A DNA stretch of 64,000 nucleotides. It comes from Panulirus ornatus (taxonomy: Eukaryota; Arthropoda; Malacostraca; Decapoda; Palinuridae). The stretch spans positions 18,174,741-18,238,740 of the forward strand of contig NC_092279.1 of NCBI RefSeq assembly GCF_036320965.1, given 5' to 3'. Positions 1 through 11,394 of the stretch are shown here, piece by piece. A model generated the notes under the pieces. It was not told where the DNA came from. It saw nothing but the letters and a program-made list of their open reading frames with translations, and made no database searches. A program made the position numbers and the translations under genes. Position 1 is the stretch's first letter; each line of letters opens with the position of its first letter.

Positions 1-359
1 TGTAGAGTAGCTCAGTGTAGATTTCAGCTGTTGCAATCAAGTCTCAAAGTAGGTTAGAGTTCGAGGGGCTATAACTGTTTGCAGATACGGCATGAAGTGT
101 TTGCATGAGAAAGACAGGCAACAGGATGCCTGGCTGGCCCACGCAAACAAACAAACAAAGAATAAGAAAATGAAATTTTTGTTTTTTTAAGGTATCGCCG
201 TCTCCTCGTTGCTACACATCAGCCTTCTACTGTCCCCGTTACCGCTGTCGTTTATACATTTTATTTCTGGCGGGTTTTCTCAGACTATACCTATTCTTTT
301 AAGTGATGTAAAAGGTAAATCTTTGAATCGTATTTGGTGTTCAATTGGTTTATTGGGAT
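1..359. other. Unassigned DNA before the first dispersed repeat
   Basis: I see no gene, RNA or clear repeat here apart from a few AAAC units near 147-160 and a T-rich run near 177-190. The open frames that cross it show no recognisable domain. Confidence 0.5.
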
Positions 360-480
360 TTTAACCCTATTGGCTGCCAGGGACATGAATACCGTCATCA
401 TCAACATAACACTGTCCCAATCAAAATGATCTTTGACACCTTCAGATGTTTCAAGATAACCGGAAGACCACATTCACTTT
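360..480 (+). mobile_element. Dispersed repeat DR-D, copy 1 (partial)
   Basis: This is one of five diverged copies of the same unnamed sequence. Shared blocks are GCTGCCAGGGAC near 374-385, a stretch reading ATCTTTGACACCTTCAGATG near 429-448, and AAGACCACATTCAC near 463-476. The other copies are at 560, 16,386, 36,795 and 41,795, all in the same orientation. No open frame is conserved between copies, so this looks like non-coding repeat or untranslated sequence of a mobile element whose class I cannot name. Confidence 0.5.
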
Positions 481-559
481 CCCTTTGCGTATGGCACTGT
501 GGCCGATGCTATATGGTTGAAAGACGAGCGACCTCTGAGGAAGGTCATTAGGCAGGACC

Positions 560-712
560 TAAATGGTTGTTTGGACTTGAGGCCTACCAACTAACTGCCA
601 GGATCATTAAGGACGTCAACGTAAGCTACCACATCCACCGACCGAAAAATCTTTAAACACCTTCTTCAGGTAATGTCAAAGATAATTCTAAGACCACATC
701 CATCAGCTCATA
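560..712 (+). mobile_element. Dispersed repeat DR-D, copy 2
   Basis: This copy has the fullest set of shared blocks: ACTGCCAGGATCATTAAGGA (595-614), CCACATCCACC (629-639), AAAAATCTTTAAACACCTTC (645-664), and an ATTCTAAGACCACAT block near 685-699. It lies only about 80 bp from copy 1 in the same orientation, so the pair may be an old tandem duplication. I recognise no protein in it. Confidence 0.6.
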
Positions 713-1332
713 CGACCGACGAACACGACACGCTGATTAAACTGTTGAACGCCAAACCAAAAAGGGCATTTCTAGTTCCAGGGGGGAAGGAAAAGACATG
801 GGTCCCGTCATCAGCACCTACAGTACAAAATGGAATCGAAGTAGTTCTAAACAAAACCTTTGAGTGGTGAGATCATGACTTCCACTTTCTGGGACACTTG
901 AATCTTCGCGAGTTTTGGTCCGTGTCATCAAGAAGAAACGGCAAGGGGGAATCTTCACCCAAGGGGTGTGTGGCATCCTCCCTCACACTCTGCTGGACCA
1001 CAAGGGCGGACCCCGCGACTGCCTCATGCTGCAATCCGCTCCTCAATTTAGCCACCTTCCTCACCGCCCCAGAACCTGCTGACCTTGAAGCACGGAGTTT
1101 CCCACCCATCTGCACAGGCTTCGTTCTGAGGATGCTAAGGAGTTTACCAAATCTACTGGCGACTCTTGGTTTGACCAACGAACGAAAGACTTCAAACACT
1201 ACCAAACAAAAAAAAAAAAAGAAAATATTCCCCTCCAGTTTGGTTCTCATGAGCGCTACGCGTTTTAGCCCTGCCATACATATATATATATATATGCACA
1301 TATCAATTATGTATTATACACATGATATCTGA
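713..1332. other. Unassigned DNA, no gene seen
   Basis: Two overlapping frames of about 140 codons cross this stretch on opposite strands (873-1301 minus, 898-1332 plus). Neither has a recognisable domain, and both run through the A-rich run at 1207-1220 and a TA-rich stretch at 1279-1295. I treat them as chance open frames. Confidence 0.5.
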
Positions 1333-1404
1333 TGTAAACTATTTACCATTATATCCGGAGAATTGACCACCCACTCCACCCTGGACCATCCGCGTAAGTG
1401 TGGC
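1333..1404 (-). mobile_element. tRNA-like short repeat (SINE-C), inverted copy
   Basis: Read on the minus strand, this carries GATGGTCC, then TCAATTCTCCGGATATAATGG and GGTAAATAGTTTACATC-type sequence. These match the 3' half of the plus-strand copy at 1,765-1,842, which reads GATGGTCC ... GGTGGTAAATAGTTTAC. It abuts the plus-strand copy at 1,405, giving a head-to-head pair. It is diverged, and the A-box half is not convincing. Confidence 0.4.
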
Positions 1405-1505
1405 AACTCAGCGTGGCTACGTGGTTAGGCTACGTGGGTGCCACACACATGATACGGGGGATCCATTCCCGCCAGGTATCGTGGTAAACCATCTACATCA
1501 GATGT
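1405..1505 (+). mobile_element. tRNA-like short repeat (SINE-C), direct copy
   Basis: TGGCTACGTGG at about 1413-1423 resembles a Pol III A box. GGATCCATTCC at about 1459-1469 matches the B-box consensus GGTTCRANNCC at 9 of 11 positions by my count. The spacing is tRNA-like. I cannot fold a full cloverleaf, so this is a tRNA-derived repeat head and not a functional tRNA. The sequence after the B box, ending GTGGTAAACCATCTAC, is shared with the copy at 1,765. Confidence 0.45.
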
Positions 1506-1764
1506 GTACATTGCATGGCAAGATATATATACCGCAGCGCCTTAAGACTCGACTAAAAAGCCTTCCTTCCTTGTCCAGGTCGTGAGAGGTATTTATTTCC
1601 CACCTCGTAAAGGATACGTGACTCATCAGCGAGACACGTGAATCAAGAGAGTTCTTTTTTTTTCTTTTTTCCTTTTCTATTTCCCATGTTAAGTGAGACG
1701 GCGCGGGACACTGAAGCCTGAGTGAGTTAAGCAGGAAATATGTTTTTAAGTTCACTCTGACGTT

Positions 1765-1840
1765 GGGGCAAGGCTACCACCTGGCTGCTACACACAGATG
1801 GTCCGGGGATAGATTCTCAGACATGGTGGTAAATAGTTTA

Positions 1841-1842
<2 letters not shown>
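1765..1842 (+). mobile_element. tRNA-like short repeat (SINE-C), second direct copy
   Basis: This aligns with 1,405-1,500 through GGCTA, ACACACA, CCGGGGAT, ATTC and the ending GGTGGTAAATAGTTTAC. Its B-box equivalent (GGATAGATTCT) is more decayed. It runs straight into a long (TA)n tract, like most retroposed elements in this window. Confidence 0.4.
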
Positions 1843-1896
<54 letters not shown>

Positions 1897-1938
1897 CACA
1901 TATATATATTATACATATATATATTATACATATATATA
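1843..1938. repeat. (TA)n tract with TTATACATA interruptions
   Basis: A pure (TA)n run of about 50 bp is followed by three units in which ATATATATATTATACAT recurs. It separates the tRNA-like repeat from the A-rich tail of the next SINE. Confidence 0.9.
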
Positions 1939-2185
1939 TTTTTTTTTTTTTTCATACTATTCGCTATTTCCCGCGATAGCGAGGTAGCGTTAAGAACAGA
2001 GGACTGGGCCTTTGAGGGAATATCCTCACCTGGACCTCTTCTCTGTTCCTTCTTTTGGAAAAAAAAAAAAAAAAAAACGAGAGGGGAGGATTTCCAGCCC
2101 CCCGCTCCCTTCCCTTTCAGTCGCCTTCTACGACACGCAGGGAATACGTGGGAAGTATTCTTTCTCCCCTATCCCCAGGGAAAAC
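1939..2185 (-). mobile_element. HP-SINE copy 1 (hairpin-tailed short retroposon)
   Basis: This minus-strand copy of a roughly 240-bp element also occurs on the plus strand at 23,641 and 41,400. Read 5' to 3' on the minus strand it begins near TTTCCCTGGGGATAGGGG. It continues with CACGTATTCCCTGCGTGTCG, GGCTGGAAATCCTCCCCTC, a poly-A run at plus-strand 2058-2076, and AGGCCCAGTCCTCTGTTCTT. It ends in a stem-loop at 1,962-1,989, an A-rich tail at 1,939-1,952 and then (TA)n. The outer stem here is perfect (CGCTA with TAGCG). It has no convincing A and B boxes, so it may be a non-tRNA SINE or a short 3' derivative of a LINE. No protein is encoded. Confidence 0.75.
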
Positions 2186-2211
2186 ATATATATATTATAC
2201 ATATATATATT

Positions 2212-2284
<73 letters not shown>
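2186..2284. repeat. (TA)n microsatellite between HP-SINE and a palindrome
   Basis: About 100 bp of TA dinucleotides with two TTATACAT interruptions at the left end. It separates HP-SINE copy 1 from the palindromic element at 2,285. Confidence 0.95.
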
Positions 2285-2290
<6 letters not shown>

Positions 2291-2426
2291 ACTAAGAAAA
2301 GGAAACACGAGGAATCTGAGCGCTTTCATGTATACCCATATCTTCAGAGGACTCTATTTCGTACTCTGAAGATGTGGTAATACCCGAAAGCGCTCAGAGT
2401 TCTCGCGTTTCCTTTTCTTAGTGGCA
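2285..2426. mobile_element. Palindromic foldback element, type 1
   Basis: Nearly the whole 136 bp (2,289-2,424) is one inverted repeat. The left arm CCACTAAGAAAAGGAAACAC mirrors the right arm GTTTCCTTTTCTTAGTGG. The inner blocks CTGAGCGCTTTC and GAAAGCGCTCAG pair, as do ATCTTCAGAG and CTCTGAAGAT. The loop is about 14 nt. There is no open frame. This fits a foldback element or a short non-autonomous DNA transposon next to a (TA)n target. It shares no obvious arm sequence with the type 2 palindromes at 12.7, 40.3 and 58.7 kb. Confidence 0.7.
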
Positions 2427-3509
2427 TTTATGAAGTCACCTGTTTGTTGTGACTGTCTGCGCATACACACACACACACACACACACACACGTGGGAAAAT
2501 TACAGGTATGAAGAATTCACGCCAAATTTCAAGTCAAAATATAATTTCCTGCTGAACTGGAAAACTACAATTGGAATAATGCACATGTACAGATTTCTTT
2601 AAATGAAGAAAATAAACACATTGCAAGAGTATTTTGTTTTCTGAGGCCAACATGCAGCATATAATCATAAAACATATCAAACACGTAATTGTTTAAATGT
2701 TCAATAACAGAAATTATCAGTTCAAATGGCACAAAAGTATGTAAACTTTTAAACTAATGTGTAGCTCGCAGGTAATTAATTCAAAATGCCTTAAAGAGAA
2801 TAATAAATGAAAATTAAAAATACTCTTTTTTTTTAGTTACTTAGATTTATCTATGCAGTTGTTCCATTTATATTAGAATCATTCAGACCTGCGGAATATA
2901 TAATAGTTCACCTGAAAACGCAAAGAATGGGTAGCTGCCTCCGTAGCTTGTGCAATACAACGGAAATTCTCCGGAGGTCTTGTACATCAGTCAGTGACCC
3001 AGTTACAGGGCAGAATGAAACAATTCTCCACCGTTTCGTTTCGAACTGTGACCAGTCGCTGAATCACAGGGTGGGTGGGTAACGAACCCTAACAACTACT
3101 GCCATTGTATCGTGTGGGTTATACGCCCACATAAATGACAATTGAAGACTTGGTGGTAAATGAGGTAAACGGCATATGACGGGGAAACCTGGTGTGGACA
3201 AGAGTAAAGCCGAAGGTATGTTTAACAAGAGGAACACTTAGAAAATACCAGTCTAAATCAAAAAGGTCAAAACCAGGCCCAGCACAATAGGTTACTGACC
3301 CATTATGAGCACAGTATAATCCCATAATACTGGATCCCTTTACGGAAACAGATGCACAGCAGATTTTTACCGAGACAGGATATATGCGCAGCAGATCTGA
3401 TTGAGATGTGACACACGTACAGCAGATTTCACCGAGAAATGTTACCCTTACAGAAGGCTTCATTATGATACTTGTATACCAAATGCCAACTAAATACGAT
3501 TATCGTACA
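2427..3509. other. Unassigned AT-rich DNA leading into the 31-bp satellite
   Basis: It holds a (CA)n run at 2,463-2,490 and AT-rich unique sequence with no gene. From about 3,357 there are decayed early units of the following satellite, such as GCAGATTTTTACCGAGA near 3,358 and CAGCAGATTTCACCGAGA near 3,420. Confidence 0.55.
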
Positions 3510-4573
3510 ACAGATTTCACCAATGTACGATACATGTATGGCAGATTTCACCAATATACGATACATGTATGGCAGATTTCACCAATATATGATACATGTA
3601 TGGCAGATTTCACCAATATATGATACATGTATGACAGATTTCACCAATATATGACACATGTATGACTGATTTCACCAATATACGATACATGTATGGCAGA
3701 TTTCACCAATATACGATACATGTATGGCAGATTTCACCAATATACGATACATGTATGGCAGATTTCACCAATATACGATACATGTATGGCAGATTTCACC
3801 AATATACGATACATGTATGGCAGATTTCACTAATATATGATACATGTATGACTGATTTCACCAATATACGATACATGTATGACAGATTTCACCAATATAT
3901 GATACATGTATGGCAGATTTCACCAATATACGATACATGTATGGCAGATTTCACTAATATATGATACATGTATGACTGATTTCACCAATATACGATACAT
4001 GTATGACAGATTTCACTAATATATGATACATGTATGACTGATTTCACCAATATACGATACATGTATGGCAGATTTCACCAATATACGATACATGTATGGC
4101 AGATTTCACCAATATACGATACATGTATGGCAGATTTCACCAATATATGATACATGTATGGCAGATTTCACCAATATACGATACATGTATGGCAGATTTC
4201 ACCAATATATGATACATGTATGACAGATATCACCAATAATTGATACATGTATGACTGATTTCACCAATATATGATACATGTATGACTGATTTCACCAATA
4301 TACGATACATGTATGGCAGATTTCACCAATATATGATACATGTATGGCAGATTTCACCAATATACGATACATGTATGACAAACTTCACCAATATATGATA
4401 CATGTATGGCAGATTTCACCAATATACGATACATGTATGGCAGATTTCACCAATATACGATACATGTATGGCAGATTTCACCAATATACGATACATGTAT
4501 GACAGATTTCACCAATATACGATACATGTATGACAGATTTCACCAATATACGATACATGTATGACAGATTTCA
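3510..4573. repeat. 31-bp tandem satellite, about 34 copies
   Basis: The unit is CAGATTTCACCAATATACG followed by ATACATGTATGG, 31 bp in total. Each unit contains the palindrome ATACATGTAT. Units differ mainly at TATACG/TATATG, at GGCAG/GACAG/GACTG, and at CACCAAT/CACTAAT. Because 31 is not a multiple of three and most units lack stops in the plus frames, the array yields long open frames with a 31-residue periodic translation. These shift between frames and have no start logic, so I do not call them genes. Confidence 0.97.
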
Positions 4574-5013
4574 ACCAGAGATGATCTCTGGTACGACACC
4601 TACGCCAATGAACTAACTCACCACAAGTTTCCATTCTTGTATAACGAAAAGCAAACCCGACTCTGTTGAACTTTAGACACACACACACACACACATACAT
4701 GTTTCTAGCATCGCTGAGAGTAAATGAAACCGCATCATGGACGTTGTTCAGAGCTGGTGGAGGAGGCGATTTCCCAACAGTTATGAGGACATCCCTGGCG
4801 TGTAATTTCGCTGCTGATGATAACCGAGACGGGGTTTACATCGGCTGCCAGTTTCTATCCCACTTTTGACCATCTGAGTTCAGAGGGTGACGTACATACT
4901 TAAAAAAAATAAAAAATCGCAAGAAATGTCACGTGCCTTCTTCCGTCTCTCTCTCTCTCTCTCTCTCTCCTTTTCTGATGCTTCTGACACTCCCTTCTTC
5001 GTTTCTTTCTCTC

Positions 5014-5093
<80 letters not shown>

Positions 5094-5203
5094 TATCCAG
5101 GACTAATGTGTCTTCTGTGTCTTTAAAGTCGAAGAACTCACAATCGTAAAGGTAGTTTTATGGGTGATAGTGATCACTCGAGGTGCAGTTCGTGACAGAC
5201 ATT

Positions 5204-5241
<38 letters not shown>

Positions 5242-6900
5242 AATGATGATGATGATTGAACAGAACCTCCGCCCGGCCGGCAATGGTGGGTGGGACATGG
5301 AAGGATAACAAGACCTCTTTTCGCTACCCTGACCCTAGATACACACGTAACTTTATGACGGAAGCCAAATTGCCTTCCCACACTCTCTCTCTCTCCCCTT
5401 AGACAGTGTGATGACCTGAGGGCTCGACATGACAGCGACGTCCAAGAATACAAAGGAATACAGAGCCTTGTTAAGGCGGACCCATGTTTGAATTCCCTTG
5501 CCAGTCCTCTGAATGCTGCAGGGAGCAACAGAAAGATCACTAGGGCCTCTTCGAGGTCGTTTGAACTACCCAGAAGAGGAAGGAGTTCAGAAACAAACGT
5601 ACTAGCTGGGAAAGATAAGACACTATATGCACCTTGCATACGGGTCGAGATAAACATTTGTGTAGACTTTCCATATGCCATTAAGGTTGTTTGGGAAACG
5701 AGCAGTCGTATACTCAAGGATACTGTCCCCCCTCATTCGATAAGGGACGGAGGACAGAGCGCCTACCATCCACAGTTCTCCAGCACATGACGTAAACCCC
5801 CTCACGTCTCCTAACACATCATTTTCCCGTTTTTTTTTTTATTCGCTTGCTTCACGACGAGTGATCGGGCAACTTCCTAGGGCTCAGACACCACCACACA
5901 CTACGACTGAGCACCCTCACCGAAGCGCGCGTGGTGAAGACTTGCAAACCATACACACAGACACACACACACACACACCAACCACTCATGAACCATCAAA
6001 TCTCTTCCGCTACCGACAGAGCTTCGCGAAGAATATGGCTCAACCTGTCTCATATATAATACAAAGAACAACAAAACCCTTCCAGGAAAATAAACACAAA
6101 GCATTATTTTCTTTTTTCATATCCTCTTACAGTGGAATATATATATAAGTACGTTGGCTGTTCTAGTTCCCAGAGTTTCTATTCACTGCTTTGGCGAGGT
6201 TTTTGCCCCAGGTGAGAAAAATACTTCCTCACTATGATTTACAATTGTTACGTTTTCTACGGAATACCATGATGAAAACGGGTAAATTCAAGGCGGGTTT
6301 AAATATCTTGTAAACTTAATATGTTTTCTTAGCGTATAAACAAAGTCTAGCTACGTTTTTATTCTCCTTACTCTAAAGGACGATTTTCCTTATTGTTCTT
6401 TCACAGTATATATATACCAGCAAGAGCATTACATTATCAAATCGATATTACATGTTGTGTAACAGTGAATTCTATAGTGACTAAACTATTCTCCTTTTAA
6501 ACTATATACCAAATCATTAATCAGAGCAAATATTTACAATAATAATCTAAAAAAGTCTTATCTTATTAATTCTTATTTATTCTTTTTTTTTTTAAACGTA
6601 CGTTAGAAGTCATTTTTTTTTCCACACTACTGATTAAAATAATATTTAAGATTTTATATACATCATACGCCATTAAGAAGCCAAATCAGATATAGAAAAT
6701 GATTTTCCAAAAGGCTACACCTTACTATTTAGGGATTACGTTGTAGATGCCAGTTGTCACAGGAAGTGCTAATTAACCTCCTGACTTAAGACGAGTGTTG
6801 GAGTGATGGCCGGAACCGTCTCATACTCCCTGAGCGTCAACATTGCTGATCTTAACTCCCATCCTCAATAACAAGACTAACCAATGGCGCTTATTGTTAA

Positions 6901-6902
<2 letters not shown>
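4574..6902. other. Unassigned DNA with microsatellites
   Basis: No gene is seen. Repeats include (CA)n at 4,678-4,694, (CT)n at 4,949-4,969 and 5,017-5,087, a (GAT)n run at about 5,203-5,253, and (CA)n at 5,953-5,978. The 171-codon minus frame at 5,202-5,717 ends in translated (GAT)n (poly-Ser) and has no recognisable domain. From about 6,180 to 6,830 the DNA is AT-rich and featureless. Confidence 0.6.
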
Positions 6903-6980
<78 letters not shown>

Positions 6981-6987
6981 CACACAC
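6903..6987. repeat. Compound microsatellite (CT)n(CA)n
   Basis: About 63 bp of CT repeats pass directly into CA repeats. Read on the minus strand this is (TG)n then (AG)n, the same order as the compound tracts at 16.82, 17.95 and 25.09 kb. Confidence 0.95.
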
Positions 6988-7076
6988 CTCGTACACCAAC
7001 CCTCTCTCAATTTACTTCACGACTTCCTCGCTGTATCTCTTTCCATCTCACTTTTGGTCCTTTATCACGACACTCG

Positions 7077-7144
<68 letters not shown>

Positions 7145-7567
7145 GGAGGGCTAAATTTGCAACCCGCATTATCTTTTTTTTTTTACTTTTTTTTTTTAGG
7201 CTAGTCAAAGGAGCTCAAGGAAAGGGCTGAAACCTCTTTCCCTTCTCTTCTTCTTTAACCCTGTTCTAAAATTCAATTAAGGCACAGTCATGACAAGGAC
7301 TTTTGTCTGTGATCCAAACCCTCGGCGTATAAAGAAAATAAGGTGAAAGAAAAATAATTTCTTTACATCCTATAGACCTGGACTCTGGCTTTAGAGAGGT
7401 TACTGGAGAGAAATATGTATCATCAGCAAATAAATGATAACCAGACATGCTTAATTGAATCAAAGGGAAAAAAAGAAGAAAATAACAGTAAATAATCGTG
7501 TAACTGATTTTTTTAAAAATGGTTCGTTTATATTGAGCCACCCTTAGGTAATAGTCTTTTCGTCCTG

Positions 7568-7634
<67 letters not shown>

Positions 7635-7915
7635 ACTTCTAATTGTAATATTACTACAAAGGTTATTATTCACAATATAAAAAACTTACTTGCTTCAGTT
7701 ATCCTTTATATTCTCCCTGTGTTTCGTTCGCTTTGCAACACAAACCTTTACTTTAAATCCGGTGTTTCTCACGCACCAAATACATTTTCGTTTCTATAAT
7801 ATTGCCTAAAGCTTAGGTCCAGCTCCTGCTCCTCATTACAGAAAACGTGAACCCGCGTCATGCCCCCCTTCTGGCTTGAACTGCAAACTATTCTTGTCGA
7901 GTTCCATCATTTGTA

Positions 7916-7980
<65 letters not shown>

Positions 7981-8327
7981 TAAATATAAATATATATTTT
8001 TTCTTTTCTGCGAAAGACTTTGTGTAATGGATTCACCAAACGCACACGTCCATGCACGTCTTCCTGCTAACGAGCGTCTATGCATATTCACTTGATCACA
8101 CGAATCCATCATCCTCCACGTTTTCTATACATATCTCTTTCCCTCCCTCACACACACATATACACATATCCAGATTAGTTATAACCTGCTGACGCCCCTC
8201 CCCACCTCACCAATAATACCTCCTCTCCAACACAACATTATAGTCGCTCTTGTTGCAAAAAAAAAAACAACCAAATACAAACACGAACTAGAGCACCACG
8301 CCTTATATAACATCCTGTTCGTCGTTT
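6988..8327. other. Unassigned DNA with (GA)n and two (TA)n tracts
   Basis: It holds (GA)n at 7,079-7,141, (TA)n at 7,570-7,632 and (TA)n at 7,917-7,977. No coding or RNA feature is recognisable, and the frames spanning the (TA)n runs are poly-Tyr/Ile artefacts. Confidence 0.6.
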
Positions 8328-9093
8328 GATTGACTCAATTTATCTACCACTCCCTCTTTCTTTACTGACTTAATTTATCTACTACTCCCTCTTTCTTTAC
8401 TGACTTAATTTATCTACCACTCCCTCTTTCTTTGCTGACTTAATTTATCTACCACTTCCTCTTTCTTTACTGACTTAATTTATCTACCACTTCCTCTTTC
8501 TTTACTGACTTAATTCATCTACCACTCCCTCTTTCTTTACTGACTTAATCTACCTACCACTCCCTCTTTCTTTACTGACTTAATTTATCTATCACTCCCT
8601 CTTTCTTTACTGACTTAATTTATCTACCACTCCCTCTTTCTTTACTGACTTAATTTATCTACCACTTCCTCTTTCTTTACTGACTTAATTTATCTACCAC
8701 TTCCTCTTTCTTTACTGACTTAATCTACCTACCACTCCCTCTTTCTCTACTGACTTAATTTATATACCACTCCCTCTTTCTTTACTGACTTAATTTATCT
8801 ATCACTCCCTCTTTATTTACTGACTTAATTTATCTACCACTCCCTCTTTCTTTACTGACTTAATTTATCTACCACTTCCGCTTTCTTTACTGACTTAATT
8901 TATCTACCACTTCCTCTTTCTTTACTGACTTAATCTACCTACCACTCCCTCTTTCTCTACTGACTTAATTTATCTATCACTCCCTCTTCTTTACTGACTT
9001 AATTTATCTACCACTCCCTCTTTCTTTACTGACTTGATTTATCTACCACTTCCTCTTTCTTTACTGACTTTAATTCATTTCACTCCCTCTTTC
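8328..9093. repeat. 35-bp tandem satellite with higher-order structure, about 22 copies
   Basis: The unit is ACTGACTTAATTTATCTACC followed by ACTCCCTCTTTCTTT, 35 bp in total. Marker variants recur in a fixed order from about 8,539: a CTACCTACC unit, an ATCTATCAC unit, a standard unit, then two CACTTCC units. This block of five (175 bp) occurs at units 7-11, at units 12-17 with one extra unit inserted, and at units 18-21 with one lost. The array degrades into (CT)n and (CTGT)n at its right end. Confidence 0.95.
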
Positions 9094-9399
9094 TCTCTCT
9101 CTCTGTCTGTCTGTCCGTCTGTCTTTCTGTCTCTCTCATTATCTTAAGGGGCTGGTGGCAGGAGGGGGAAGGGATAGAAAAGGGTTTGGACATGGGAAAG
9201 ATGCAGTTGGGAAATAATAACTATACATTGCACAGATGTAAGGTGGAGGTTTTATAGAAGCATAGGAGCCATTTGCGGGATTCTCAATACCTAACTTACA
9301 TACCTAAATCATATACCTCAGGCAATCTAGAAATTTGAGGGCAGTGGCGTTGTTTGGTGGTTTAGGGAAGAACTGGCTACATAAAGCTTACAGTCGTTC

Positions 9400-9433
<34 letters not shown>

Positions 9434-9709
9434 GATGGATGGCTAGAGCCTCTCTCATGTGCTGCTGAGGCTCCGTGGGAATCAAGTGTGTCCTACATCA
9501 TTACTGCCGTCGAGAGCTTGGATTCGTGTCTCCACCGTCGTCCTCAAGCTTTCAGACAAAATCACTTTGTGTTGCTTCCCTCAAACACGCACGTACCAAC
9601 TGGTCTCATTACGAAGTCGTTGATGTTGTAGGCATATTCTTCTTTCGTAATACCTCGCAAAGCTTTAATATATGACCTGTGTAGCTTCAGTTTCCTTGAT
9701 TTTGAGGCG

Positions 9710-9756
<47 letters not shown>

Positions 9757-10740
9757 GAATACGTCAGTCTGGGATGGGTCACACCCATATGTCACATCTG
9801 CCCCTACGGCCGATGCTAGGATCTATCATCAAGCCTACGTCACATTAGCACTGACCTATCTGTGTATTCACGCACAGGCAACAACAACACTGTGGGGTTT
9901 GAGATGTTCCACACCCGTGGGGGCCTCCTCAACGCTTGTGAGTGGCTCTGAAGTCTTTATGGCTTTCCTAGCACATCATCTGGTGACTATCTACGACCAT
10001 GTCGTCGAGTCTTATTCTCCCTAGCGTCATAATGATGCATTCATTTGTTTACGTTAGCTTATATCTTGCAGTCTTTTACGAAGCTTTTGAATCTCTGATG
10101 GTTCTCGAGTGTCCACGATCCCTCCAGCCAGGGATCTCTCTCTTCAGTGACGTGCCGGAGGGTTGAACAGAGGAAGCTTGGAACACATCCTCAGGAGAGG
10201 AGGACCTCAAGTGATGAGGTCTGCTACGCCACCACGCACAGGTCTTCATCACTACCTCCCCAACATCTACAGCGCCATGCTTAATACGAAATGCTTTCCT
10301 CCCTTCCCCAAACCCCCTCGAGATTTTAAAGACGCCAGGGTAACAACGATGCCCCCAAAAAAACCTAATCAAATCCACATACCGACCCAGAGAGAATCAT
10401 TGACCTACTTATTCCTCTTGAAATCAGGAAGGTAAATAGTCGAGGGGAGGATGATTAACCTACGATTCATTGGGCACGGAGGGAAACAGGTGTGTCAGTA
10501 CGCAAGGATCAACACGGCTTCCGATGATGGGTTGGAGGGGAGCCGCCTCGACCACAAGCCCCTCCAGGAAGTCGTCTCACAAGTCAACACAAAGAGAGGT
10601 ATCTATTCCAGAGCTGACGACGACGAAGACGACGACGAAGCGTGTGGACGCATCATCGACCCGGGTGGCAATTAGACTGCAATATGTTGTCTAATTACAC
10701 TAACTGTGGAGCGAGTCGTGAGTCACGCGGTCATAGCAAG

Positions 10741-10811
<71 letters not shown>

Positions 10812-11394
10812 TACTCGTCAGGCAAACCAGGCCCGGTCGTATTCCTACTCGTCCCGCACACACACGCGATCCTCGGAAGTCTTACCATCTCAATCGTCAA
10901 GCCAGCAACACTACACTTCATTCTACGCGTCGTACAGACAACATCGCCTCCGAGTCAATACGCCACGTCACCGGTTCTGTATAACTCATCACATTCCGGT
11001 ATATGTCACAAGCTGCCTCTTATTGTCCACCTCTTTACCTCCTCCTCCTCCCACCTTCCTCAGCGCCTTTGTCCATCTTCCCCTCAACCTCCCCTGGAAC
11101 CTTTTCTTTTGCTCTCTCTCTCCCACCACCGACCCACCCACCGCCCCGTTTTTTTCTCACTCGGCCGTGAACCCTGTGACGTAAATCTCTCAGGACGTCG
11201 CCAGAATACGTAAGTTCTCCCCTGAAACTCCATCGCCATTAGTGGGAAGGCCGGGAGATGATAGCTCCGAAAACTGTCTCGAACGGGGACTGAAATATAT
11301 ATACATACATGACCGAGGAAAATGGTCGCTTAATGGATGTGTTTTCCCTCCTTCAAAAGGAAGTAAAAAGAGAAATATGTTGATGTGGAAATGT
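9094..11394. other. Unassigned DNA with microsatellites
   Basis: Repeats are (GT)n at 9,402-9,432 and 9,710-9,753, and (GA)n at 10,744-10,807. Sequence from about 9,840 to 10,680 has more even base composition and several frames of 75-104 codons, but none shows a domain or splice pattern I could support. Confidence 0.5.

Noticed and set aside
898..1332. 144-codon plus frame as a host gene
   Set aside because: No domain, an equally long frame on the opposite strand, and passage through poly-A and (TA)n runs.
3408..3964. Periodic 60-100 codon frames in the 31-bp satellite
   Set aside because: The period is 31 bp and the frame rotates. No conserved start, stop or flanking gene structure exists.
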